Shown in pieces: positions 51,802 to 60,014 of a DNA stretch of 64,000 nucleotides (its first letter is position 1; every line of letters starts with the position of its first letter). The translations under genes were made by a program, and so were the position numbers. This stretch comes from Acidobacteriaceae bacterium (lineage in GTDB: Bacteria > Acidobacteriota > Terriglobia > Terriglobales > Acidobacteriaceae). Location of the stretch: positions 1 to 64,000 of the forward strand of contig JASHQE010000247.1 of NCBI GenBank assembly GCA_030037705.1, in the 5' to 3' direction. The notes under the pieces were generated by a model. That model worked only from the letters and a program-made list of their open reading frames with translations, did no database searches and was not told the origin of the DNA.

Positions 51802-52510
51802 CGCTCCCGATCTTCGCCGCCGGTCGCAGCTCACGGAGTTGATGGATGAGCCGTGCAGCCGCGAAGAGCTGCGCGCCTGCCTGCGCGATATTGCAAAAGT
51901 GAACCGCTTGACGCTGGGTCATCGCCCGCTGCTCACTTGGCTCGATAGCCTGCTGCCTCTCGAAGCCGGCCCGATTCGTATTCTCGACGTGGGTTGCGGT
52001 TACGGCGATGGTCTGCGGCGCATCGCGCAATGGGCCCGGGCGCGCCGCATCGCAGTAGAGCTGATTGGACTCGACATCAATCCGGACACGGTAACGATCG
52101 CCGTCGAGGCAACGCCCGCCGGGACCTCCATTGAATGGATCCATGCGGACGTCTTTGCTTACGCTCCGCGCAGGCCAATTCATCTGGTCTTCAGTTCTCT
52201 TTTCATGCATCATCTCGGCAATGCCGAAGTGATCCGATTCCTCGCGTGGATGGAGCAAAATGCCACGCTGGGATGGTTTGTGAATGATCTCTCGCGCGGC
52301 GCGCTTCCCTACCACATATTTCGCGTCTTCGCGAAGCTTGCAAACTTCCATCGATTCGTCCAACACGATGGTCCAGTTTCAATTGCCCGATCGTTTTCGC
52401 CAGAAGACTGGCAAACGCTCTGCGCCGCGGCGGGCCTGCGCGAAAAAGATGTTTCGATCCGGGCCTGCAAGCCTGCGCGGCTATGCGTGGCACGGAGAAA
52501 GACACCATGA
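51791..52510 (+). CDS. Class I SAM methyltransferase of the PKS operon
   Basis: 239 residues. SAM-binding motif I RILDVGCGYGDGLRR near 63-77, acidic loop GLDINPDTV near 95, and motif with FSSLFMHHLGNAEV near 135. The ATG lies 11 bases inside the 3' end of the PKS gene. It would methylate the PKS product on oxygen or carbon; compare SrsB. Ends overlapping the FAD gene by ATGA. Confidence 0.88.
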   Translation: MPHNAPDLRRRSQLTELMDEPCSREELRACLRDIAKVNRLTLGHRPLLTWLDSLLPLEAGPIRILDVGCGYGDGLRRIAQWARARRIAVELIGLDINPDTVTIAVEATPAGTSIEWIHADVFAYAPRRPIHLVFSSLFMHHLGNAEVIRFLAWMEQNATLGWFVNDLSRGALPYHIFRVFAKLANFHRFVQHDGPVSIARSFSPEDWQTLCAAAGLREKDVSIRACKPARLCVARRKTP

Positions 52511-53640
52511 GCATCGCTTCCGGACACTCCGATCATCTGGTGATCGGCGGCGGACCCGCCGGCGCGATGGTCGCTCTGCGGCTTGCAGAGGCAGGTAAGC
52601 AGGTCATGCTCGTCGAAAAAGAATGCACTGCTCACCACAAAGTCTGCGGCGAATTCCTCAGCCACGAAGCCGTGGAGTATCTGCTTCATGCCGGCATCTC
52701 AGCCCGCGACCTCGGCGCAGCGCCGATTCGTTTTCTCTGTCTATCCGCTGGCCGCAAAACGGCAGAAGTACAGCTCCCGTTCCGGGCGCTCTCACTCTCA
52801 CGCCACGTGCTGGACGAAGCGGCGCTGCAACGCGCAGCAGATCGGGGTTGCGAGCTCATGCGCGGTACACCCGTCGTTCGGCTCAATGCCAGCGGCGATA
52901 CATGGACCGCATTCCTTGACGACGGCAAATCGATCCGCGCGCAAACCGTGTATCTTGCGACCGGCAAGCACGATCTGCACGGATGGAGCCGGGGCAGCGG
53001 TATACAAAGCGATCTGGTCGGCTTCAAATTGCACTGGCAGCTCGCTCCGGAGCGGACGCGGGAACTGCGCGAGTGGATGGAATTATTTCTCTTCCCTGGC
53101 GGATATGGCGGGCTTTCGCTTGTTGAAGGAGAGGCCGCCAATCTTTGCCTTGTGGCGCAGCGGCTGGAGTTACGCAGACAGGGCTCATGGCAAAAACTGC
53201 TCTCCGCTGCAGTCAGCACAAATCGGCGTCTGCAACATCTCCTCGAAGGTGCGCGGGAGCTCTGGCACCGGCCATTGGCAATCGCGCCCATTCCGTATGG
53301 TTATCTTGCGGAGCGGTCTTGCGGTGTGTGGCGTGTGGGCGACCAGGCCGCTGTGGTCCCATCCTTTACCGGAGACGGCATGTCGATTGCGCTGCACAGC
53401 GCGAACCTCGCCGCGCAGATGGTTCTGGCTGGCAAATCAATCGACGCATACAACCGCACGCTGCGCGCGCAACTGGGCGGCAGGATTTTGCTAGCGACCT
53501 GGATCTCACGCGCGATGGTGACCGATGCCGGACTGAACCTGGCTCTTCTCGGTACATCCTTATTCCCCGGCGCAATACGTGGCACGATGCGATGGATTGC
53601 AGCATCGACGCGCGTTCCGGAAGAGGCGTTGATACGCTAG
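52507..53640 (+). CDS. FAD-dependent oxidoreductase of the PKS operon
   Basis: 377 residues from the ATG overlapping the methyltransferase stop. Rossmann FAD motif HLVIGGGPAGAMVALRLAEAG near 11-31, HKVCGEFLSHEAVEYLL (geranylgeranyl-reductase family feature) and the late VGDQAAVVPSFTGDGMSIALHSA FAD motif near 270. Likely a hydroxylase or dehydrogenase that tailors the polyketide, compare SrsC. The stop codon TAG is supplied by the terminal CTAG of MITE-like copy 2, so the C-terminus may be truncated relative to relatives. Confidence 0.88.
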   Translation: MSIASGHSDHLVIGGGPAGAMVALRLAEAGKQVMLVEKECTAHHKVCGEFLSHEAVEYLLHAGISARDLGAAPIRFLCLSAGRKTAEVQLPFRALSLSRHVLDEAALQRAADRGCELMRGTPVVRLNASGDTWTAFLDDGKSIRAQTVYLATGKHDLHGWSRGSGIQSDLVGFKLHWQLAPERTRELREWMELFLFPGGYGGLSLVEGEAANLCLVAQRLELRRQGSWQKLLSAAVSTNRRLQHLLEGARELWHRPLAIAPIPYGYLAERSCGVWRVGDQAAVVPSFTGDGMSIALHSANLAAQMVLAGKSIDAYNRTLRAQLGGRILLATWISRAMVTDAGLNLALLGTSLFPGAIRGTMRWIAASTRVPEEALIR

Positions 53641-53763
53641 GTTTCTGACCGTTTGATTTTGCACCATCCTCGGGTGCCCCAGGTCTTCCGCCGTGGCGGA
53701 CCGCGGCGGAAGACCTGGGAAACCTGGATGCCAATGTGCGAATTCATGCGGCCAGAGACCTAG
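53637..53763. mobile_element. MITE-like palindromic element, copy 2
   Basis: 127 bp between CTAG and CTAG. Same ends and same GATTTTGCACCATCCTCGGG and GGGAAACCTGGATGCCAA blocks as copy 1, but a different, GC-rich inner hairpin (AGGTCTTCCGCCG...CGGCGGAAGACCT). The two CTAG ends form the stop codons of the FAD gene and of the GNAT pseudogene. Confidence 0.82.
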
Positions 53764-54220
53764 TGATCCCTCCGCATCTGAAACTTGATGCCTTGATGGT
53801 CGACGACCACGAAATCAAACCTTTCATATAACCGACGCGCCGGGTTGTTCTTGAGCACGGTAAGGACAATGGGCTTCTTCGTCTGCTTCCATGCGCACAG
53901 AAGCATTTTCAAAACCTCTGTCCCGATCCCATTGCGTTGATAAGCGGGGCTAATGAAGAATTGTTGAAGAAATATCTCCGAAGAAGTCTCCAATGCTTGT
54001 ACCCAGCCAACTTTTTGGCTTCAAAGTAAATGATCTTCACATCATCGAGCTTCCACTGCTGCGCGAAACTGACAAACTGCCTATTCTCATCCCATTCCAT
54101 GAGTTCAGCCGTGGGATTTCGCATCGTGACCAGATAAAGATTCAACGCGAATTCAAAATCGTTAGAAGTGGCGGGCCTTAGCTCGATGTTTCGCGTCGCT
54201 TCTTTGCTTATCGGGCGCAT
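53760..54220 (-). pseudogene. GNAT acetyltransferase, frameshifted
   Basis: From the ATG at 54220: MRPISKEATRNIELRPATSN ... LDDVKIIYFEAKK, then the frame is lost at the A5 run (T5 on the plus strand, 54012-54016). Adding one A continues KVGWVQALETSSEIFLQQFF, then PAYQRNGIGTEVLKMLL (acetyl-CoA motif A) and ends RRDH. With that repair it is a complete GNAT of about 152 residues. Its stop lies in the CTAG end of the MITE-like element. Either a pseudogene or an assembly homopolymer error; programmed slippage is less likely. The ATG lies 13 bases inside plsC. Confidence 0.8.
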
Positions 54221-54963
54221 ACTGCTACCGAAAGTGATCGAGGAATCCGTATGGCTTCGACTTCGGTATGCGTCTCCTGCGCTGCCACGCGAGGATTCGC
54301 GTACATATGCGGCTCGCCAAAACAGATGCGTGCCGAAAAGTCTGCGCTTCCCAGCACCTTCCAAAGATGCGGAAGAAACGGCGCATCCCCGTACCAACAG
54401 AGCTCGCGCTCGTCCACACCGTCTTTGAGTCCATAGCGGATGGCCGCGGCCGTGACCGGTGTTTGCGCTTGCGCAGCCGGAAGAAAGAGGCGTGGCCGGA
54501 ACGGCAGAACCTGCCTGCCATCGCTGCTGGTGCCCTCCGGAAACAACAGGATGGGAATGGAACCGGTGAAGCGCTCGCTGATCTCCGCAGCGGCCCGATC
54601 TGCACTCACGCGGCTGCTGCGGTCCAGAAAGATGGTGCCGCCTGCGCGAGCAGCTCTACCGAAAAACGGCCATCTCTTCACCTCTATTTTGGAGACGAAG
54701 AAACAGGGCATCGCCGCGGAAAAGATGATGATGTCCAGATAGCTGAGGTGGTTCGAGACAACCATGCCGCTGACGGGCACTCGCCCCTCGACTTCAACAC
54801 CAATACCCAGGCTCGCAAGAACGCCGCGCGCAGCCGATCGCAGCCAGCGGGCGCGCTGTTCCAGCGAAAGCGGCCCACGCAACCGGATCAGCCAGAAGCG
54901 AAGCACGCAAGCGGCGAGAGCAAATCCCAGCGCTACAGCGCGCCGCGCGCGGCGTATTGTCAT
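54208..54963 (-). CDS. 1-acylglycerol-3-phosphate acyltransferase (PlsC/OlsA-like)
   Basis: 251 residues. An N-terminal membrane helix (~10-27); catalytic HX4D motif in SNHLSYLDIII (His72, Asp77); FPEGTSSDGR (141-150) for substrate binding. Coupled by ATGA to the upstream olsB-like gene, so it could be the O-acyltransferase (OlsA) of ornithine-lipid synthesis rather than, or as well as, a phosphatidic acid enzyme. The pairing is visible; the assignment is inference. Confidence 0.85.
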   Translation of the reverse strand: MTIRRARRAVALGFALAACVLRFWLIRLRGPLSLEQRARWLRSAARGVLASLGIGVEVEGRVPVSGMVVSNHLSYLDIIIFSAAMPCFFVSKIEVKRWPFFGRAARAGGTIFLDRSSRVSADRAAAEISERFTGSIPILLFPEGTSSDGRQVLPFRPRLFLPAAQAQTPVTAAAIRYGLKDGVDERELCWYGDAPFLPHLWKVLGSADFSARICFGEPHMYANPRVAAQETHTEVEAIRIPRSLSVAVCAR

Positions 54964-55961
54964 TGCGTGAGAGGAGCCAGAAAGCGGTTGCGGGCTGCAG
55001 CGGAAAGTGACTGAAGATCGAGCAGCGTGAGAAAGTCGATGGTGCGGAACTCGCGGTCCCAGGCTGGCGGAGCGGCAATCCGCGCACCGATGGCGATGTA
55101 AGTCTTGAGCAGCTTGGGAATCTTCACCGGAACCGGAGATGGAGGCGCGGCATTCTGTGACAAATGCTCAGGAAGGCCGGCCGACGGCCCCGGTTTCTCT
55201 TCAGGGCAGGAGTAGGCATCCGTCGGTACAGTCGCGAACTCGGGCGAAACCCGGTACTGCTCAAGCTGCCGATACATCAGCCAACCCTCGGCGGGATCAC
55301 AGGAGTTCAACGACGAACAACCGAGGAGATAGCGCAGCCCCATCTCATGCGCATACTGAGCAATGCCCCGCCACAACAAGGTCAGGACCTCCGGCGTGCG
55401 GTGCTCGCGGTCGATCGCAGCCCGGCCCAGTTCGAGAATGCCGGCACGAAGCGGCTCGTAAGGCGCAAGATCAAATTCTTGCCCGGAATAATAACCAAGA
55501 TGGCGCATAGCCGTTGTGCCAGACTGCATACGATACGTGCCTACCACGCGCCGGCTCAGCTTATCTTCCACAATCAAATGCTCGCAAACTGAATCGAAAC
55601 GATCCGTGTCCAGTCCGGTCTCGTACGAGCTTTCCAGCCCCTCGCCCAGTTCGACGTTAAAAACCCTGAAGCGCAGGCGGCAGGCAGCCTCTACGTCCTC
55701 GCGCGTCCGGGCCAGGCGCAGCCGGTAGTCACCGACCTCAGCGCGGACATCAGGACCGGTTGTGACGGCAAAGGGGGGTGGGGCCACTGTAGGGAAAGCG
55801 ATTTCCACCACGGGCGTAGAGTTGAGGGCAAGCCTCAAGGGAACTTTGAAGCGAACGCGCGGAATCACACAGGAAGTATGGCTGTGAAGTTGTAAACAGC
55901 GGGTCAAATTGGTGCAAAAACAGTGCAAATTTCTGATGAAGGAATCGGCTGAGCAGCACAC
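54960..55961 (-). CDS. Ornithine N-acyltransferase-like GNAT (OlsB-like)
   Basis: 333 residues in the longest frame from a GTG without clear ribosome site; a later GTG at 55868 is also possible, so the N-terminus is uncertain. The GNAT/hemolysin-like fold begins near YRLRLARTREDVEAACRLRF; FNVELGEGLESSYETGLDTDRFDSVCEHLIVED and ELGRAAIDREHRTPEVLTLLWRGIAQYA are typical of OlsB. It would add a 3-hydroxyacyl chain from ACP to ornithine, giving lyso-ornithine lipid, which the coupled PlsC-like enzyme completes. Confidence 0.8.
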   Translation of the reverse strand: MCCSADSFIRNLHCFCTNLTRCLQLHSHTSCVIPRVRFKVPLRLALNSTPVVEIAFPTVAPPPFAVTTGPDVRAEVGDYRLRLARTREDVEAACRLRFRVFNVELGEGLESSYETGLDTDRFDSVCEHLIVEDKLSRRVVGTYRMQSGTTAMRHLGYYSGQEFDLAPYEPLRAGILELGRAAIDREHRTPEVLTLLWRGIAQYAHEMGLRYLLGCSSLNSCDPAEGWLMYRQLEQYRVSPEFATVPTDAYSCPEEKPGPSAGLPEHLSQNAAPPSPVPVKIPKLLKTYIAIGARIAAPPAWDREFRTIDFLTLLDLQSLSAAARNRFLAPLTQ

Positions 55962-56062
55962 TTATTTACGGGTTCCGTGCAAGGAAGCCGGCCTGTGGCC
56001 CCTGCGCGTATCCCCATGAATCTGCCTCGAAGGCCGCTATAAACTGGAGATTGGGTAATGGA

Positions 56063-57079
56063 ATGTTCAAATTCTTCGGTGGGAAAAAAGAGACGGATAC
56101 GGCGGAAGCCGGGCAAGCCGCAAATGGCGAACCGGCGCTGAGCGAGGCGCCTGCAGAGGAGCGCAAAACGGGCTTCTTCGAGCGTATGAGGCAAGCGGTC
56201 TCACGCACGCGTGAGTCCTTCGCCGCCAAGATCGCGGACATCTCCGCGATGACGCGCATCGTGGATGAAAGCGCGCTCGAAGAATTGGAAAGCGCGCTGC
56301 TCTCGAGCGACCTGGGCGTGCCCACCACAATGGCGGTGCTCGATGCATTGCGCGACCGCGCCCGGTATCGCGCAATCGAGGACGGAGCTGAGCTGCGCGA
56401 GCTGCTCAAGACGCAGTTGCAGGGGCTTCTCGAAGCTCCGCAGCGTCCGATCCCCTCGCCCGTCGCGCCGCCCAAGATCACTTTCCTCGTCGGCGTTAAC
56501 GGCACCGGCAAGACCACGAGCAGCGGCAAATTGGCGGCGTGGAGTCGCGCACAGGGACGCTCTGTTCTGTTATGTGCGGCCGATACTTTCAGAGCAGCAG
56601 CCATCGAGCAGCTTGAAGTGTGGGCCTCGCGTTCCGGCGTGGAGATGATCAAGACACGCCAAGGCGGTGATCCAGCGGCCGTGCTCTATGATGCCATTGC
56701 CGCGGCCAAAACCCGAGGCATTGAGGATCTGTATGTCGACACGGCCGGCCGCCTGCACACTAAATCGGGCCTGATGGATGAGCTCGACAAGATGCGGCGG
56801 ACTGCCGCGCGCCTGATTCCCGGCGCTCCGCACGAAGTGCTGCTGGTAATGGACGCAACCACAGGACAAAATGGTCTGCAGCAGGCGCGGCTCTTCACCG
56901 AAGCAGCCGGCGTCACCGGCATCGTACTCACCAAGCTCGACGGCACGGCCAAGGGCGGCATCGCCGTGGCCATCGCCCGCGAGCTGAGCCTGCCGGTGCG
57001 CTTCGTCGGTGTAGGCGAAAAGATGAATGATCTGCTGGAGTTTTCGGCTGCGGATTTTGTGGAGTCGTTGGTTGGATGA
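56063..57079 (+). CDS. ftsY: Signal recognition particle receptor
   Basis: SRP receptor GTPase for co-translational membrane insertion. 338 residues from [10 protein letters not shown] short acidic N-terminal A region, then the helical N domain ([23 protein letters not shown]) and NG domain: G1 [18 protein letters not shown] near 140, [46 protein letters not shown] four codons upstream could also start. Single gene, upstream of ribD. Confidence 0.95.
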   Translation: MFKFFGGKKETDTAEAGQAANGEPALSEAPAEERKTGFFERMRQAVSRTRESFAAKIADISAMTRIVDESALEELESALLSSDLGVPTTMAVLDALRDRARYRAIEDGAELRELLKTQLQGLLEAPQRPIPSPVAPPKITFLVGVNGTGKTTSSGKLAAWSRAQGRSVLLCAADTFRAAAIEQLEVWASRSGVEMIKTRQGGDPAAVLYDAIAAAKTRGIEDLYVDTAGRLHTKSGLMDELDKMRRTAARLIPGAPHEVLLVMDATTGQNGLQQARLFTEAAGVTGIVLTKLDGTAKGGIAVAIARELSLPVRFVGVGEKMNDLLEFSAADFVESLVG

Positions 57080-57133
57080 CGAAATGGATTTCATGCAAGC
57101 CGACGTAAGCATTTACAGTTTTTATCTGCGGCC

Positions 57134-58282
57134 ATGAACAGCCCCTCCGAACGCGATACATACTGGATGCTGCGCGCGCTCGAGCTGGCCCGGCGCGGCA
57201 TCGGCCTTTGCTCGCCGAATCCCGCCGTCGGCTGCGTCATCCTCGACCGGGCGGGCCAGGTGATCGGCGAGGGATGGCATGAGTACGATCTTGTGGACCA
57301 TGCTGAAATCGACGCGCTCCGTGAAGCCAAAACTCATGCAGGCGACCGGCTCCGCGGCGGAACGGCCTACGTCACGTTGGAGCCATGTAATCACACCGGC
57401 CGCACGCCGCCGTGCACCGGCGCTTTGATCGATGCCGGGCTCGCCCGCGTCGTCGCTGCCACGGCCGATCCCAATCCGAATGTCGCCGGGCACGGCGCCG
57501 AGGCACTGCGTGCAGCGGGGATTCAGACGAGCTTCGGGACCTGCCAGGCGGAAGCGCGCCGGCTCAACGAAGGCTTTGCCCGTTGGAGCCAGCACAAGCG
57601 CCCGTTCGTATTGATGAAAGTCGCCATGTCGCTCGACGGGCGCATCGCCCCTCCTGCCGGCCAGCATCCGCGGGGCGAGATTTACTGGATTACCAACGAG
57701 GCGGCCCGCGCCGCCGTGCAGCCGCTGCGCTGGCAGGCCGACGCGGCAATGGTCGGCGTGGATACAGTCGTCGAAGACGATCCCCTGCTCACCGACCGCA
57801 GCGGATTGCGCCGCCGCCGGCCGCTGCTCCGGATCGTGCTGGACTCGGCTTTGCGCATGCCGCCCGATGCCAAGATGGTCACAACCGCGCAGAATGACGT
57901 AGTGATCTTCACCGTATCGAACGACGAGAAACGCGCGCATGAGCTGCGCCGGCGCGGCGTGCGTGTCGAAGTGTTGCCCGCAGAAGCGGGCCGTGTACCC
58001 CTCGGCAAAGTGTTGGACAAGCTCGGCGAAGAAGGCATCCTTACGCTGCTCACTGAGACCGGCACGCGCCTGAACACGGCTCTGCTCTCCGCCGGGCTGG
58101 TCGACCGCGTACATCTCTTCGTTTCACCGCAGATCATGGGCTCGGATGCCGTGCCCGCCTTCCGCGGCATGGCGAACTTCGTGCAGATGCCCGATGTCGA
58201 GATCGAGCGCTACGGCAACGATCTGGGCTTGTGCTCGCTGCTCCGCGATCCGTGGCCGGAAAAAGCAGGGAACAGGGATTAG
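57134..58282 (+). CDS. ribD: Riboflavin biosynthesis deaminase/reductase
   Basis: Bifunctional: deaminates the pyrimidine product of GTP cyclohydrolase II and reduces the ribose side chain. 382 residues. Deaminase domain (1-150): HAEIDAL (His56, Glu58), PCNHTGRTPPC (Cys85, Cys94) zinc ligands. Reductase domain (155-375): LMKVAMSLDGRIA, GVDTVVEDDPLLTDR, ETGTRLNTALLSAGLVDRV. The last codons (GNRD and the TAG) are formed by the heptamer array. Next is ribE. Confidence 0.95.
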   Translation: MNSPSERDTYWMLRALELARRGIGLCSPNPAVGCVILDRAGQVIGEGWHEYDLVDHAEIDALREAKTHAGDRLRGGTAYVTLEPCNHTGRTPPCTGALIDAGLARVVAATADPNPNVAGHGAEALRAAGIQTSFGTCQAEARRLNEGFARWSQHKRPFVLMKVAMSLDGRIAPPAGQHPRGEIYWITNEAARAAVQPLRWQADAAMVGVDTVVEDDPLLTDRSGLRRRRPLLRIVLDSALRMPPDAKMVTTAQNDVVIFTVSNDEKRAHELRRRGVRVEVLPAEAGRVPLGKVLDKLGEEGILTLLTETGTRLNTALLSAGLVDRVHLFVSPQIMGSDAVPAFRGMANFVQMPDVEIERYGNDLGLCSLLRDPWPEKAGNRD

Positions 58283-58427
58283 GGATCAGGTGGTGGGCCA
58301 GTCTATGGAGTAGACCGCAAGAATACGTTTCGCCAGATAGCCCACTGGAATCATCATGGTTGCGTCTATCGCAAAGCTCTCCCTGTTCCCTGTTCCCTGT
58401 TCCCTGTTCCCTGTTCCCTGTTCCCTT
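58267..58427. repeat. Heptamer-array element, copy B
   Basis: AGGGAACAGGGATTAGGGATCA-type units (three heptamers, 58267-58288) at the left; six CCCTGTT heptamers (58380-58427) at the right. The two arms are complementary over at least 11 bases (GGGAACAGGGA with TCCCTGTTCCC). The middle ~90 bases are unrelated to the middle of copy A. It fills the ribD-ribE gap, starting inside the ribD stop and ending 13 bases before the ribE ATG. Confidence 0.8.
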
Positions 58428-58439
58428 TAAAATCAAATC

Positions 58440-59126
58440 ATGTTCACCGGCATTATCGCGCAGACCGGAACGCTGGTCAGCCTGGAAAATCGTGGGGGTG
58501 TGCGCCGCATTACCATCGAAGCGCCCGGCATCGCCGCGCATCTGCGCGAGGGCGATTCTCTTGCAGTCTCAGGGGTCTGCCTCACCGCACTCGACGTGAA
58601 TCCGACCTACTTTCACGCCGATTTGGCCCAGGAGACGCTGGACCGGACGTCGCTCGGCCTGCTCGCCCCCGGCGCCCAAGTCAATCTTGAACTGCCCACC
58701 GCGGCCGGAAGCCCGCTTGGCGGCCACATTGTGCAGGGTCATGTGGATGGCTGCGGCGTCATTACCGCGCTCGATCCGGTGGTTCCCTCTACGCACCCGG
58801 ATTTCAATCTCCGGATCACTGATTGGACGCTCAAAGTACGGGTTCCTGAAAGCACCCGGCAGTGGATGGTCCACAAAGGCTCAGTGGCCGTGGAGGGCAT
58901 CAGCCTGACCGTCGCCGATTTTGATGGTGCGGAAATCACCATCGCGATCCTGCCGCTTACCTACTGGCGCACCAACCTGCACACGCTCGTCGCGGGCGTG
59001 CCGGTCAACGTAGAGGCGGATGTATTGATGAAGCTCGTCACAGCCCAAGTCCAGAATGCCCAGCCGGCCGGGAAGAAGCCCGAATTGGAACTCACTGCAG
59101 ATTGGCTGGTGGCGAACGGATATTGA
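58440..59126 (+). CDS. ribE: Riboflavin synthase alpha chain
   Basis: Dismutates two 6,7-dimethyl-8-ribityllumazine to riboflavin. 228 residues of two lumazine-binding repeats: MFTGIIAQTGTLVSLEN at the start; GHIVQGHVDGCGVITALD beginning the second repeat; SVAVEGISLTVADFD. Close to ribD but separated by the heptamer array. No FMN riboswitch is seen before either gene. Confidence 0.95.
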   Translation: MFTGIIAQTGTLVSLENRGGVRRITIEAPGIAAHLREGDSLAVSGVCLTALDVNPTYFHADLAQETLDRTSLGLLAPGAQVNLELPTAAGSPLGGHIVQGHVDGCGVITALDPVVPSTHPDFNLRITDWTLKVRVPESTRQWMVHKGSVAVEGISLTVADFDGAEITIAILPLTYWRTNLHTLVAGVPVNVEADVLMKLVTAQVQNAQPAGKKPELELTADWLVANGY

Positions 59127-59181
59127 ATAGCTCGCAGATTAAGAAAAAGCCGATTACGAAAGTCCTGCAGATCAAAAGAAT

Positions 59182-59216
59182 GCTATAATTGACTGGTCAT
59201 TTAGGCTGGTCAATAA
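59182..59216 (+). promoter_or_regulatory. Extended -10 promoter with autoregulatory-type repeat
   Basis: TGCTATAAT is a perfect extended -10 (TATAAT at 59184-59189); no good -35. Just downstream, CTGGTCA occurs twice (59193-59199, 59206-59212) within an inverted ATTGAC...GTCAAT, ending five bases before the antitoxin ATG. It is the usual place for a Phd/VapB operator. Confidence 0.65.
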
Positions 59217-59217
59217 A

Positions 59218-59460
59218 ATGGAAACCATTCAGGCTTCAGAAGCCAAAACACGATTTCTTAGCATCCTGGATGATGTTGAAAAGGGTGCAAGCGTCATCAT
59301 CACCCGTCATGGCAAACCCGTGGCCCGTCTTGTTCCCGAAGCGGCGGCTGATGCAGAGCGAATTGAACGCGCTGCAAAGGCGATTTTAGAGATTCGCAAG
59401 CGAACCAAACCGGTCTCGCTCGAAGAAATCCTATCGGCGCGCGACGAAGGCCGCATGTAA
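59218..59460 (+). CDS. Phd/YefM-type antitoxin
   Basis: 80 residues: METIQASEAKTRFLSILDDV, KGASVIITRHGKPVARLVPE, the Phd/YefM DNA-binding N-half, and a basic C-terminal tail (RKRTKPVSLEEILSARDEGR) that would bind the toxin. Three bases separate it from the PIN toxin gene, and an operator lies upstream. Confidence 0.9.
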   Translation: METIQASEAKTRFLSILDDVEKGASVIITRHGKPVARLVPEAAADAERIERAAKAILEIRKRTKPVSLEEILSARDEGRM

Positions 59461-59462
59461 CC

Positions 59463-59864
59463 ATGCGATTCATCCTGGATGCCTCCGTCACCATAGTCTG
59501 GGCTATGCGCGACGAAGCGCACGCGCTTGCCGATCTTGCGTTTTTGGAGCTCAAATCGGGATCTGCAATCGTCCCCGGGATCTGGTGGTATGAGATCAGA
59601 AACATTCTGGCGCTCAATGAACGTCGGGGGCGAATCGCGCCGGATGATTGCGTCCAATTTATCCGTGCGCTGGAGCAATTCAAGATCGAGATCGTTTTTC
59701 CGCAAGATAGCGCGCGGATGATGGAGCTTTGCCATAAATATGCGCTCTCCGTCTATGATGCAGCCTATTTGGCCATAGCCCAGCGAGAACAACTCCCTTT
59801 GGCAACTCTGGATAAGGCGCTCTCTGCGGCGGCCTCGGCTGAGAGAGTTCCGATTTTGGGCTGA
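59463..59864 (+). CDS. vapC: VapC-type PIN domain toxin
   Basis: Metal-dependent RNase of type II toxin-antitoxin systems, usually cutting tRNA or rRNA. 133 residues with the four acidic PIN positions: Asp6 (FILDAS), Glu in WWYEIRNIL (~43), Asp in VYDAAYLAIA (~99) and Asp in LATLDKALS (~117). Coupled to the Phd-like antitoxin. Chromosomal, beside ribE. Confidence 0.9.
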   Translation: MRFILDASVTIVWAMRDEAHALADLAFLELKSGSAIVPGIWWYEIRNILALNERRGRIAPDDCVQFIRALEQFKIEIVFPQDSARMMELCHKYALSVYDAAYLAIAQREQLPLATLDKALSAAASAERVPILG

Positions 59865-60014
59865 AGGGCGCGCGGCGGTCTTCCGGCCTTTCATGCCGGC
59901 GAACGTTCGCACAAAGGCGCGCGTCTATCCCATTGCTGATCCTGTTACCCTTGAGCAGGAGCGATCTTAAAGCCCGGAGGGCGCCAGCGCGGCGCAGGAC
60001 CGGTACCCGGAGCT

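Noticed and set aside
54012..54016. Programmed -1 frameshift in the GNAT gene
   Set aside because: Slippery heptamer is incomplete (five A, preceded by C) and no downstream stem is evident; decay or error is simpler.
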